A stretch of DNA of 64,000 nt from Apostichopus japonicus (taxonomy: Eukaryota; Echinodermata; Holothuroidea; Aspidochirotida; Stichopodidae). The notes under the pieces were generated by a model. That model worked only from the letters and a program-made list of their open reading frames with translations. It searched no databases and was not told where the DNA came from. The position numbers were made by a program, and so were the translations under genes. The stretch is taken from positions 9,791,001 through 9,855,000 of the forward strand of contig NC_092579.1 in the NCBI RefSeq assembly GCF_037975245.1, given 5' to 3'. Shown piece after piece: positions 1-12,375 of this stretch (position 1 is its first letter; every line of letters begins with the position of its first letter).

Positions 1-78
1 TCTCGATCATCAGCTCGTACAGTGCGCCGAGCCATCGCGCCACTGTATGGACTGAGATATTAGGCGGATTAACTAATA

Positions 79-111
79 CTTACAGCTCCCCGTGTAGGCA
101 CTTGCTGTAAG
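79..111. repeat. 8-bp perfect inverted repeat inside each satellite unit
   Basis: CTTACAGC (79-86) and GCTGTAAG (104-111) are exact reverse complements with a 17-nt loop. They recur in every zone A unit with G at position 111. Units with A at that position (most copies after 18.2 kb) lose the outermost pair. A second, bulged stem, CAGTGCGC (20-27) with GCGCCACTG (37-45), lies 30 bp away in the same unit. Confidence 0.85.
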
Positions 112-119
112 AGATCGGC

Positions 120-206
120 AAAAGACGTCATCACCCGGGGTTCGAACCACGGATGCAAAAGAGAGTCTCGATCATCAGCTCGTACAGTGCGCCGAGCCAT
201 CGCGCC
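120..206 (-). ncRNA. tRNA-like Pol III unit (first complete example; recurs every 165 bp)
   Basis: On the minus strand an A-box-like TGGCTCGGCGC (199 to 189) is followed, 51 nt from start to start, by a B box GGTTCGAACCC (148 to 138) matching 10 of 11 positions of GGTTCGANTCC. A TTTT run (123-120) lies about 15 nt further on. GCTC/GAGC around a 12-nt loop looks like a D arm, and CGTGG/CCCCG around TTCGAAC is a T arm with 4 of 5 pairs. A transcript would be about 87 nt. Against a true tRNA: no proper anticodon arm (GATG/CATC closes a large loop), no acceptor stem, and a second TTTT between the boxes (160-157) that might stop transcription early. The best reading is a tRNA-derived, SINE-like element that became the satellite unit. 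Transcription itself is inference. Confidence 0.35.
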
Positions 207-3200
207 ACTGTATGGACTGAGATATTAGGCGGATTAACTAATACTTACAGCTCCCCGTGTAGGCACTTGCTGTAAGAGATCGGCAAAAGACGTCATCACC
301 CGGGGTTCGAACCACGGATGCAAAAGAGAGTCTCGATCATCAGCTCGTACAGTGCGCCGAGCCATCGCGCCACTGTATGGACTGAGATATTAGGCGGATT
401 AACTAATACTTACAGCTCCCCGTGTAGGCACTTGCTGTAAGAGATCGGCAAAAGACGTCATCACCCGGGGTTCGAACCACGGATGCAAAAGAGAGTCTCG
501 ATCATCAGCTCGTACAGTGCGCCGAGCCATCGCGCCACTGTATGGACTGAGATATTAGGCGGATTAACTAATACTTACAGCTCCCCGTGTAGGCACTTGC
601 TGTAAAAGATCGGCAAAAGACGTCATCACCCGGGGTTCGAACCACGGATGCAAAAGAGAGTCTCGATCATCAGCTCGTACAGTGCGCCGAGCCATCGCGC
701 CACTGTATGGACTGAGATATTAGGCGGATTAACTAATACTTACAGCTCCCCGTGTAGGCACTTGCTGTAAGAGATCGGCAAAAGACGTCATCACCCGGGG
801 TTCGAACCACGGATGCAAAAGAGAGTCTCGATCATCAGCTCGTACAGTGCGCCGAGCCATCGCGCCACTGTATGGACTGAGATATTAGGCGGATTAACTA
901 ATACTTACAGCTCCCCGTGTAGGCACTTGCTGTAAGAGATCGGCAAAAGACGTCATCACCCGGGGTTCGAACCACGGATGCAAAAGAGAGTCTCGATCAT
1001 CAGCTCGTACAGTGCGCCGAGCCATCGCGCCACTGTATGGACTGAGATATTAGGCGGATTAACTAATACTTACAGCTCCCCGTGTAGGCACTTGCTGTAA
1101 GAGATCGGCAAAAGACGTCATCACCCGGGGTTCGAACCACGGATGCAAAAGAGAGTCTCGATCATCAGCTCGTACAGTGCGCCGAGCCATCGCGCCACTG
1201 TATGGACTGAGATATTAGGCGGATTAACTAATACTTACAGCTCCCCGTGTAGGCACTTGCTGTAAGAGATCGGCAAAAGACGTCATCACCCGGGGTTCGA
1301 ACCACGGATGCAAAAGAGAGTCTCGATCATCAGCTCGTACAGTGCGCCGAGCCATCGCGCCACTGTATGGACTGAGATATTAGGCGGATTAACTAATACT
1401 TACAGCTCCCCGTGTAGGCACTTGCTGTAAGAGATCGGCAAAAGACGTCATCACCCGGGGTTCGAACCACGGATGCAAAAGAGAGTCTCGATCATCAGCT
1501 CGTACAGTGCGCCGAGCCATCGCGCCACTGTATGGACTGAGATATTAGGCGGATTAACTAATACTTACAGCTCCCCGTGTAGGCACTTGCTGTAAGAGAT
1601 CGGCAAAAGACGTCATCACCCGGGGTTCGAACCACGGATGCAAAAGAGAGTCTCGATCATCAGCTCGTACAGTGCGCCGAGCCATCGCGCCACTGTATGG
1701 ACTGAGATATTAGGCGGATTAACTAATACTTACAGCTCCCCGTGTAGGCACTTGCTGTAAGAGATCGGCAAAAGACGTCATCACCCGGGGTTCGAACCAC
1801 GGATGCAAAAGAGAGTCTCGATCATCAGCTCGTACAGTGCGCCGAGCCATCGCGCCACTGTATGGACTGAGATATTAGGCGGATTAACTAATACTTACAG
1901 CTCCCCGTGTAGGCACTTGCTGTAAGAGATCGGCAAAAGACGTCATCACCCGGGGTTCGAACCACGGATGCAAAAGAGAGTCTCGATCATCAGCTCGTAC
2001 AGTGCGCCGAGCCATCGCGCCACTGTATGGACTGAGATATTAGGCGGATTAACTAATACTTACAGCTCCCCGTGTAGGCACTTGCTGTAAAAGATCGGCA
2101 AAAGACGTCATCACCCGGGGTTCGAACCACGGATGCAAAAGAGAGTCTCGATCATCAGCTCGTACAGTGCGCCGAGCCATCGCGCCACTGTATGGACTGA
2201 GATATTAGGCGGATTAACTAATACTTACAGCTCCCCGTGTAGGCACTTGCTGTAAGAGATCGGCAAAAGACGTCATCACCCGGGGTTCGAACCACGGATG
2301 CAAAAGAGAGTCTCGATCATCAGCTCGTACAGTGCGCCGAGCCATCGCGCCACTGTATGGACTGAGATATTAGGCGGATTAACTAATACTTACAGCTCCC
2401 CGTGTAGGCACTTGCTGTAAAAGATCGGCAAAAGACGTCATCACCCGGGGTTCGAACCACGGATGCAAAAGAGAGTCTCGATCATCAGCTCGTACAGTGC
2501 GCCGAGCCATCGCGCCACTGTATGGACTGAGATATTAGGCGGATTAACTAATACTTACAGCTCCCCGTGTAGGCACTTGCTGTAAAAGATCGGCAAAAGA
2601 CGTCATCACCCGGGGTTCGAACCACGGATGCAAAAGAGAGTCTCGATCATCAGCTCGTACAGTGCGCCGAGCCATCGCGCCACTGTATGGACTGAGATAT
2701 TAGGCGGATTAACTAATACTTACAGCTCCCCGTGTAGGCACTTGCTGTAAGAGATCGGCAAAAGACGTCATCACCCGGGGTTCGAACCACGGATGCAAAA
2801 GAGAGTCTCGATCATCAGCTCGTACAGTGCGCCGAGCCATCGCGCCACTGTATGGACTGAGATATTAGGCGGATTAACTAATACTTACAGCTCCCCGTGT
2901 AGGCACTTGCTGTAAAAGATCGGCAAAAGACGTCATCACCCGGGGTTCGAACCACGGATGCAAAAGAGAGTCTCGATCATCAGCTCGTACAGTGCGCCGA
3001 GCCATCGCGCCACTGTATGGACTGAGATATTAGGCGGATTAACTAATACTTACAGCTCCCCGTGTAGGCACTTGCTGTAAGAGATCGGCAAAAGACGTCA
3101 TCACCCGGGGTTCGAACCACGGATGCAAAAGAGAGTCTCGATCATCAGCTCGTACAGTGCGCCGAGCCATCGCGCCACTGTATGGACTGAGATATTAGGC

Positions 3201-6200
3201 GGATTAACTAATACTTACAGCTCCCCGTGTAGGCACTTGCTGTAAGAGATCGGCAAAAGACGTCATCACCCGGGGTTCGAACCACGGATGCAAAAGAGAG
3301 TCTCGATCATCAGCTCGTACAGTGCGCCGAGCCATCGCGCCACTGTATGGACTGAGATATTAGGCGGATTAACTAATACTTACAGCTCCCCGTGTAGGCA
3401 CTTGCTGTAAGAGATCGGCAAAAGACGTCATCACCCGGGGTTCGAACCACGGATGCAAAAGAGAGTCTCGATCATCAGCTCGTACAGTGCGCCGAGCCAT
3501 CGCGCCACTGTATGGACTGAGATATTAGGCGGATTAACTAATACTTACAGCTCCCCGTGTAGGCACTTGCTGTAAGAGATCGGCAAAAGACGTCATCACC
3601 CGGGGTTCGAACCACGGATGCAAAAGAGAGTCTCGATCATCAGCTCGTACAGTGCGCCGAGCCATCGCGCCACTGTATGGACTGAGATATTAGGCGGATT
3701 AACTAATACTTACAGCTCCCCGTGTAGGCACTTGCTGTAAGAGATCGGCAAAAGACGTCATCACCCGGGGTTCGAACCACGGATGCAAAAGAGAGTCTCG
3801 ATCATCAGCTCGTACAGTGCGCCGAGCCATCGCGCCACTGTATGGACTGAGATATTAGGCGGATTAACTAATACTTACAGCTCCCCGTGTAGGCACTTGC
3901 TGTAAGAGATCGGCAAAAGACGTCATCACCCGGGGTTCGAACCACGGATGCAAAAGAGAGTCTCGATCATCAGCTCGTACAGTGCGCCGAGCCATCGCGC
4001 CACTGTATGGACTGAGATATTAGGCGGATTAACTAATACTTACAGCTCCCCGTGTAGGCACTTGCTGTAAGAGATCGGCAAAAGACGTCATCACCCGGGG
4101 TTCGAACCACGGATGCAAAAGAGAGTCTCGATCATCAGCTCGTACAGTGCGCCGAGCCATCGCGCCACTGTATGGACTGAGATATTAGGCGGATTAACTA
4201 ATACTTACAGCTCCCCGTGTAGGCACTTGCTGTAAGAGATCGGCAAAAGACGTCATCACCCGGGGTTCGAACCACGGATGCAAAAGAGAGTCTCGATCAT
4301 CAGCTCGTACAGTGCGCCGAGCCATCGCGCCACTGTATGGACTGAGATATTAGGCGGATTAACTAATACTTACAGCTCCCCGTGTAGGCACTTGCTGTAA
4401 GAGATCGGCAAAAGACGTCATCACCCGGGGTTCGAACCACGGATGCAAAAGAGAGTCTCGATCATCAGCTCGTACAGTGCGCCGAGCCATCGCGCCACTG
4501 TATGGACTGAGATATTAGGCGGATTAACTAATACTTACAGCTCCCCGTGTAGGCACTTGCTGTAAGAGATCGGCAAAAGACGTCATCACCCGGGGTTCGA
4601 ACCACGGATGCAAAAGAGAGTCTCGATCATCAGCTCGTACAGTGCGCCGAGCCATCGCGCCACTGTATGGACTGAGATATTAGGCGGATTAACTAATACT
4701 TACAGCTCCCCGTGTAGGCACTTGCTGTAAGAGATCGGCAAAAGACGTCATCACCCGGGGTTCGAACCACGGATGCAAAAGAGAGTCTCGATCATCAGCT
4801 CGTACAGTGCGCCGAGCCATCGCGCCACTGTATGGACTGAGATATTAGGCGGATTAACTAATACTTACAGCTCCCCGTGTAGGCACTTGCTGTAAGAGAT
4901 CGGCAAAAGACGTCATCACCCGGGGTTCGAACCACGGATGCAAAAGAGAGTCTCGATCATCAGCTCGTACAGTGCGCCGAGCCATCGCGCCACTGTATGG
5001 ACTGAGATATTAGGCGGATTAACTAATACTTACAGCTCCCCGTGTAGGCACTTGCTGTAAGAGATCGGCAAAAGACGTCATCACCCGGGGTTCGAACCAC
5101 GGATGCAAAAGAGAGTCTCGATCATCAGCTCGTACAGTGCGCCGAGCCATCGCGCCACTGTATGGACTGAGATATTAGGCGGATTAACTAATACTTACAG
5201 CTCCCCGTGTAGGCACTTGCTGTAAGAGATCGGCAAAAGACGTCATCACCCGGGGTTCGAACCACGGATGCAAAAGAGAGTCTCGATCATCAGCTCGTAC
5301 AGTGCGCCGAGCCATCGCGCCACTGTATGGACTGAGATATTAGGCGGATTAACTAATACTTACAGCTCCCCGTGTAGGCACTTGCTGTAAGAGATCGGCA
5401 AAAGACGTCATCACCCGGGGTTCGAACCACGGATGCAAAAGAGAGTCTCGATCATCAGCTCGTACAGTGCGCCGAGCCATCGCGCCACTGTATGGACTGA
5501 GATATTAGGCGGATTAACTAATACTTACAGCTCCCCGTGTAGGCACTTGCTGTAAGAGATCGGCAAAAGACGTCATCACCCGGGGTTCGAACCACGGATG
5601 CAAAAGAGAGTCTCGATCATCAGCTCGTACAGTGCGCCGAGCCATCGCGCCACTGTATGGACTGAGATATTAGGCGGATTAACTAATACTTACAGCTCCC
5701 CGTGTAGGCACTTGCTGTAAGAGATCGGCAAAAGACGTCATCACCCGGGGTTCGAACCACGGATGCAAAAGAGAGTCTCGATCATCAGCTCGTACAGTGC
5801 GCCGAGCCATCGCGCCACTGTATGGACTGAGATATTAGGCGGATTAACTAATACTTACAGCTCCCCGTGTAGGCACTTGCTGTAAGAGATCGGCAAAAGA
5901 CGTCATCACCCGGGGTTCGAACCACGGATGCAAAAGAGAGTCTCGATCATCAGCTCGTACAGTGCGCCGAGCCATCGCGCCACTGTATGGACTGAGATAT
6001 TAGGCGGATTAACTAATACTTACAGCTCCCCGTGTAGGCACTTGCTGTAAGAGATCGGCAAAAGACGTCATCACCCGGGGTTCGAACCACGGATGCAAAA
6101 GAGAGTCTCGATCATCAGCTCGTACAGTGCGCCGAGCCATCGCGCCACTGTATGGACTGAGATATTAGGCGGATTAACTAATACTTACAGCTCCCCGTGT

Positions 6201-9200
6201 AGGCACTTGCTGTAAGAGATCGGCAAAAGACGTCATCACCCGGGGTTCGAACCACGGATGCAAAAGAGAGTCTCGATCATCAGCTCGTACAGTGCGCCGA
6301 GCCATCGCGCCACTGTATGGACTGAGATATTAGGCGGATTAACTAATACTTACAGCTCCCCGTGTAGGCACTTGCTGTAAGAGATCGGCAAAAGACGTCA
6401 TCACCCGGGGTTCGAACCACGGATGCAAAAGAGAGTCTCGATCATCAGCTCGTACAGTGCGCCGAGCCATCGCGCCACTGTATGGACTGAGATATTAGGC
6501 GGATTAACTAATACTTACAGCTCCCCGTGTAGGCACTTGCTGTAAGAGATCGGCAAAAGACGTCATCACCCGGGGTTCGAACCACGGATGCAAAAGAGAG
6601 TCTCGATCATCAGCTCGTACAGTGCGCCGAGCCATCGCGCCACTGTATGGACTGAGATATTAGGCGGATTAACTAATACTTACAGCTCCCCGTGTAGGCA
6701 CTTGCTGTAAGAGATCGGCAAAAGACGTCATCACCCGGGGTTCGAACCACGGATGCAAAAGAGAGTCTCGATCATCAGCTCGTACAGTGCGCCGAGCCAT
6801 CGCGCCACTGTATGGACTGAGATATTAGGCGGATTAACTAATACTTACAGCTCCCCGTGTAGGCACTTGCTGTAAGAGATCGGCAAAAGACGTCATCACC
6901 CGGGGTTCGAACCACGGATGCAAAAGAGAGTCTCGATCATCAGCTCGTACAGTGCGCCGAGCCATCGCGCCACTGTATGGACTGAGATATTAGGCGGATT
7001 AACTAATACTTACAGCTCCCCGTGTAGGCACTTGCTGTAAGAGATCGGCAAAAGACGTCATCACCCGGGGTTCGAACCACGGATGCAAAAGAGAGTCTCG
7101 ATCATCAGCTCGTACAGTGCGCCGAGCCATCGCGCCACTGTATGGACTGAGATATTAGGCGGATTAACTAATACTTACAGCTCCCCGTGTAGGCACTTGC
7201 TGTAAGAGATCGGCAAAAGACGTCATCACCCGGGGTTCGAACCACGGATGCAAAAGAGAGTCTCGATCATCAGCTCGTACAGTGCGCCGAGCCATCGCGC
7301 CACTGTATGGACTGAGATATTAGGCGGATTAACTAATACTTACAGCTCCCCGTGTAGGCACTTGCTGTAAGAGATCGGCAAAAGACGTCATCACCCGGGG
7401 TTCGAACCACGGATGCAAAAGAGAGTCTCGATCATCAGCTCGTACAGTGCGCCGAGCCATCGCGCCACTGTATGGACTGAGATATTAGGCGGATTAACTA
7501 ATACTTACAGCTCCCCGTGTAGGCACTTGCTGTAAGAGATCGGCAAAAGACGTCATCACCCGGGGTTCGAACCACGGATGCAAAAGAGAGTCTCGATCAT
7601 CAGCTCGTACAGTGCGCCGAGCCATCGCGCCACTGTATGGACTGAGATATTAGGCGGATTAACTAATACTTACAGCTCCCCGTGTAGGCACTTGCTGTAA
7701 GAGATCGGCAAAAGACGTCATCACCCGGGGTTCGAACCACGGATGCAAAAGAGAGTCTCGATCATCAGCTCGTACAGTGCGCCGAGCCATCGCGCCACTG
7801 TATGGACTGAGATATTAGGCGGATTAACTAATACTTACAGCTCCCCGTGTAGGCACTTGCTGTAAGAGATCGGCAAAAGACGTCATCACCCGGGGTTCGA
7901 ACCACGGATGCAAAAGAGAGTCTCGATCATCAGCTCGTACAGTGCGCCGAGCCATCGCGCCACTGTATGGACTGAGATATTAGGCGGATTAACTAATACT
8001 TACAGCTCCCCGTGTAGGCACTTGCTGTAAGAGATCGGCAAAAGACGTCATCACCCGGGGTTCGAACCACGGATGCAAAAGAGAGTCTCGATCATCAGCT
8101 CGTACAGTGCGCCGAGCCATCGCGCCACTGTATGGACTGAGATATTAGGCGGATTAACTAATACTTACAGCTCCCCGTGTAGGCACTTGCTGTAAGAGAT
8201 CGGCAAAAGACGTCATCACCCGGGGTTCGAACCACGGATGCAAAAGAGAGTCTCGATCATCAGCTCGTACAGTGCGCCGAGCCATCGCGCCACTGTATGG
8301 ACTGAGATATTAGGCGGATTAACTAATACTTACAGCTCCCCGTGTAGGCACTTGCTGTAAGAGATCGGCAAAAGACGTCATCACCCGGGGTTCGAACCAC
8401 GGATGCAAAAGAGAGTCTCGATCATCAGCTCGTACAGTGCGCCGAGCCATCGCGCCACTGTATGGACTGAGATATTAGGCGGATTAACTAATACTTACAG
8501 CTCCCCGTGTAGGCACTTGCTGTAAGAGATCGGCAAAAGACGTCATCACCCGGGGTTCGAACCACGGATGCAAAAGAGAGTCTCGATCATCAGCTCGTAC
8601 AGTGCGCCGAGCCATCGCGCCACTGTATGGACTGAGATATTAGGCGGATTAACTAATACTTACAGCTCCCCGTGTAGGCACTTGCTGTAAGAGATCGGCG
8701 AAAGACGTCATCACCCGGGGTTCGAACCACGGATGCAAAAGAGAGTCTCGATCATCAGCTCGTACAGTGCGCCGAGCCATCGCGCCACTGTATGGACTGA
8801 GATATTAGGCGGATTAACTAATACTTACAGCTCCCCGTGTAGGCACTTGCTGTAAGAGATCGGCAAAAGACGTCATCACCCGGGGTTCGAACCACGGATG
8901 CAAAAGAGAGTCTCGATCATCAGCTCGTACAGTGCGCCGAGCCATCGCGCCACTGTATGGACTGAGATATTAGGCGGATTAACTAATACTTACAGCTCCC
9001 CGTGTAGGCACTTGCTGTAAGAGATCGGCAAAAGACGTCATCACCCGGGTTTCGAACCACGGATGCAAAAGAGAGTCTCGATCATCAGCTCGTACAGTGC
9101 GCCGAGCCATCGCGCCACTGTATGGACTGAGATATTAGGCGGATTAACTAATACTTACAGCTCCCCGTGTAGGCACTTGCTGTAAGAGATCGGCAAAAGA

Positions 9201-10725
9201 CGTCATCACCCGGGGTTCGAACCACGGATGCAAAAGAGAGTCTCGATCATCAGCTCGTACAGTGCGCCGAGCCATCGCGCCACTGTATGGACTGAGATAT
9301 TAGGCGGATTAACTAATACTTACAGCTCCCCGTGTAGGCACTTGCTGTAAGAGATCGGCAAAAGACGTCATCACCCGGGGTTCGAACCACGGATGCAAAA
9401 GAGAGTCTCGATCATCAGCTCGTACAGTGCGCCGAGCCATCGCGCCACTGTATGGACTGAGATATTAGGCGGATTAACTAATACTTACAGCTCCCCGTGT
9501 AGGCACTTGCTGTAAGAGATCGGCAAAAGACGTCATCACCCGGGGTTCGAACCACGGATGCAAAAGAGAGTCTCGATCATCAGCTCGTACAGTGCGCCGA
9601 GCCATCGCGCCACTGTATGGACTGAGATATTAGGCGGATTAACTAATACTTACAGCTCCCCGTGTAGGCACTTGCTGTAAGAGATCGGCAAAAGACGTCA
9701 TCACCCGGGGTTCGAACCACGGATGCAAAAGAGAGTCTCGATCATCAGCTCGTACAGTGCGCCGAGCCATCGCGCCACTGTATGGACTGAGATATTAGGC
9801 GGATTAACTAATACTTACAGCTCCCCGTGTAGGCACTTGCTGTAAGAGATCGGCAAAAGACGTCATCACCCGGGGTTCGAACCACGGATGCAAAAGAGAG
9901 TCTCGATCATCAGCTCGTACAGTGCGCCGAGCCATCGCGCCACTGTATGGACTGAGATATTAGGCGGATTAACTAATACTTACAGCTCCCCGTGTAGGCA
10001 CTTGCTGTAAGAGATCGGCAAAAGACGTCATCACCCGGGGTTCGAACCACGGATGCAAAAGAGAGTCTCGATCATCAGCTCGTACAGTGCGCCGAGCCAT
10101 CGCGCCACTGTATGGACTGAGATATTAGGCGGATTAACTAATACTTACAGCTCCCCGTGTAGGCACTTGCTGTAAGAGATCGGCAAAAGACGTCATCACC
10201 CGGGGTTCGAACCACGGATGCAAAAGAGAGTCTCGATCATCAGCTCGTACAGTGCGCCGAGCCATCGCGCCACTGTATGGACTGAGATATTAGGCGGATT
10301 AACTAATACTTACAGCTCCCCGTGTAGGCACTTGCTGTAAGAGATCGGCAAAAGACGTCATCACCCGGGGTTCGAACCACGGATGCAAAAGAGAGTCTCG
10401 ATCATCAGCTCGTACAGTGCGCCGAGCCATCGCGCCACTGTATGGACTGAGATATTAGGCGGATTAACTAATACTTACAGCTCCCCGTGTAGGCACTTGC
10501 TGTAAGAGATCGGCAAAAGACGTCATCACCCGGGGTTCGAACCACGGATGCAAAAGAGAGTCTCGATCATCAGCTCGTACAGTGCGCCGAGCCATCGCGC
10601 CACTGTATGGACTGAGATATTAGGCGGATTAACTAATACTTACAGCTCCCCGTGTAGGCACTTGCTGTAAGAGATCGGCAAAAGACGTCATCACCCGGGG
10701 TTCGAACCACGGATGCAAAAGAGAG

Positions 10726-12375
10726 TCTCGATCATCAGCTCGTACAGTGCGCCGAGCCATCGCGCCACTGTATGGACTGAGATATTAGGCGGATTAACTA
10801 ATACTTACAGCTCCCCGTGTAGGCACTTGCTGTAAAAGATCGGCAAAAGACGTCATCACCCGGGGTTCGAACCACGGATGCAAAAGAGAGTCTCGATCAT
10901 CAGCTCGTACAGTGCGCCGAGCCATCGCGCCACTGTATGGACTGAGATATTAGGCGGATTAACTAATACTTACAGCTCCCCGTGTAGGCACTTGCTGTAA
11001 AAGATCGGCAAAAGACGTCATCACCCGGGGTTCGAACCACGGATGCAAAAGAGAGTCTCGATCATCAGCTCGTACAGTGCGCCGAGCCATCGCGCCACTG
11101 TATGGACTGAGATATTAGGCGGATTAACTAATACTTACAGCTCCCCGTGTAGGCACTTGCTGTAAAAGATCGGCAAAAGACGTCATCACCCGGGGTTCGA
11201 ACCACGGATGCAAAAGAGAGTCTCGATCATCAGCTCGTACAGTGCGCCGAGCCATCGCGCCACTGTATGGACTGAGATATTAGGCGGATTAACTAATACT
11301 TACAGCTCCCCGTGTAGGCACTTGCTGTAAAAGATCGGCAAAAGACGTCATCACCCGGGGTTCGAACCACGGATGCAAAAGAGAGTCTCGATCATCAGCT
11401 CGTACAGTGCGCCGAGCCATCGCGCCACTGTATGGACTGAGATATTAGGCGGATTAACTAATACTTACAGCTCCCCGTGTAGGCACTTGCTGTAAAAGAT
11501 CGGCAAAAGACGTCATCACCCGGGGTTCGAACCACGGATGCAAAAGAGAGTCTCGATCATCAGCTCGTACAGTGCGCCGAGCCATCGCGCCACTGTATGG
11601 ACTGAGATATTAGGCGGATTAACTAATACTTACAGCTCCCCGTGTAGGCACTTGCTGTAAAAGATCGGCAAAAGACGTCATCACCCGGGGTTCGAGCCAC
11701 GGATGCAAAAGAGAGTCTCGATCATCAGCTCGTACAGTGCGCCGAGCCATCGCGCCACTGTATGGACTGAGATATTAGGCGGATTAACTAATACTTACAG
11801 CTCCCCGTGTAGGCACTTGCTGTAAAAGATCGGCAAAAGACGTCATCACCCGGGGTTCGAGCCACGGATGCAAAAGAGAGTCTCGATCATCAGCTCGTAC
11901 AGTGCGCCGAGCCATCGCGCCACTGTATGGACTGAGATATTAGGCGGATTAACTAATACTTACAGCTCCCCGTGTAGGCACTTGCTGTAAAAGATCGGCA
12001 AAAGACGTCATCACCCGGGGTTCGAGCCACGGATGCAAAAGAGAGTCTCGATCATCAGCTCGTACAGTGCGCCGAGCCATCGCGCCACTGTATGGACTGA
12101 GATATTAGGCGGATTAACTAATACTTACAGCTCCCCGTGTAGGCACTTGCTGTAAAAGATCGGCAAAAGACGTCATCACCCGGGGTTCGAGCCACGGATG
12201 CAAAAGAGAGTCTCGATCATCAGCTCGTACAGTGCGCCGAGCCATCGCGCCACTGTATGGACTGAGATATTAGGCGGATTAACTAATACTTACAGCTCCC
12301 CGTGTAGGCACTTGCTGTAAAAGATCGGCAAAAGACGTCATCACCCGGGGTTCGAACCACGGATGCAAAAGAGAG
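10726..12375. repeat. Block of ten variant units within zone A
   Basis: Ten consecutive units carry A rather than G at unit position 111 (10836, then every 165 bp to 12321). Units on both sides have G. Four of the ten (11551-12210) also carry A-to-G at unit position 146, so the palindrome GGTTCGAACC becomes GGTTCGAGCC. The nested pattern looks like local duplication or conversion of a variant block. Confidence 0.9.

Noticed and set aside
138-160. CENP-B box around the TTCG motif
   Set aside because: The consensus needs TTCG, four bases, A, two bases, then CGGG; on neither strand does the spacing fit (minus TTCGAACCCCGGG is two bases too short and lacks the A).
120-206. A functional tRNA gene in the satellite
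   Set aside because: No acceptor stem pairing and no 5-bp anticodon stem with a 7-nt loop; only the promoter boxes and two arms are tRNA-like.
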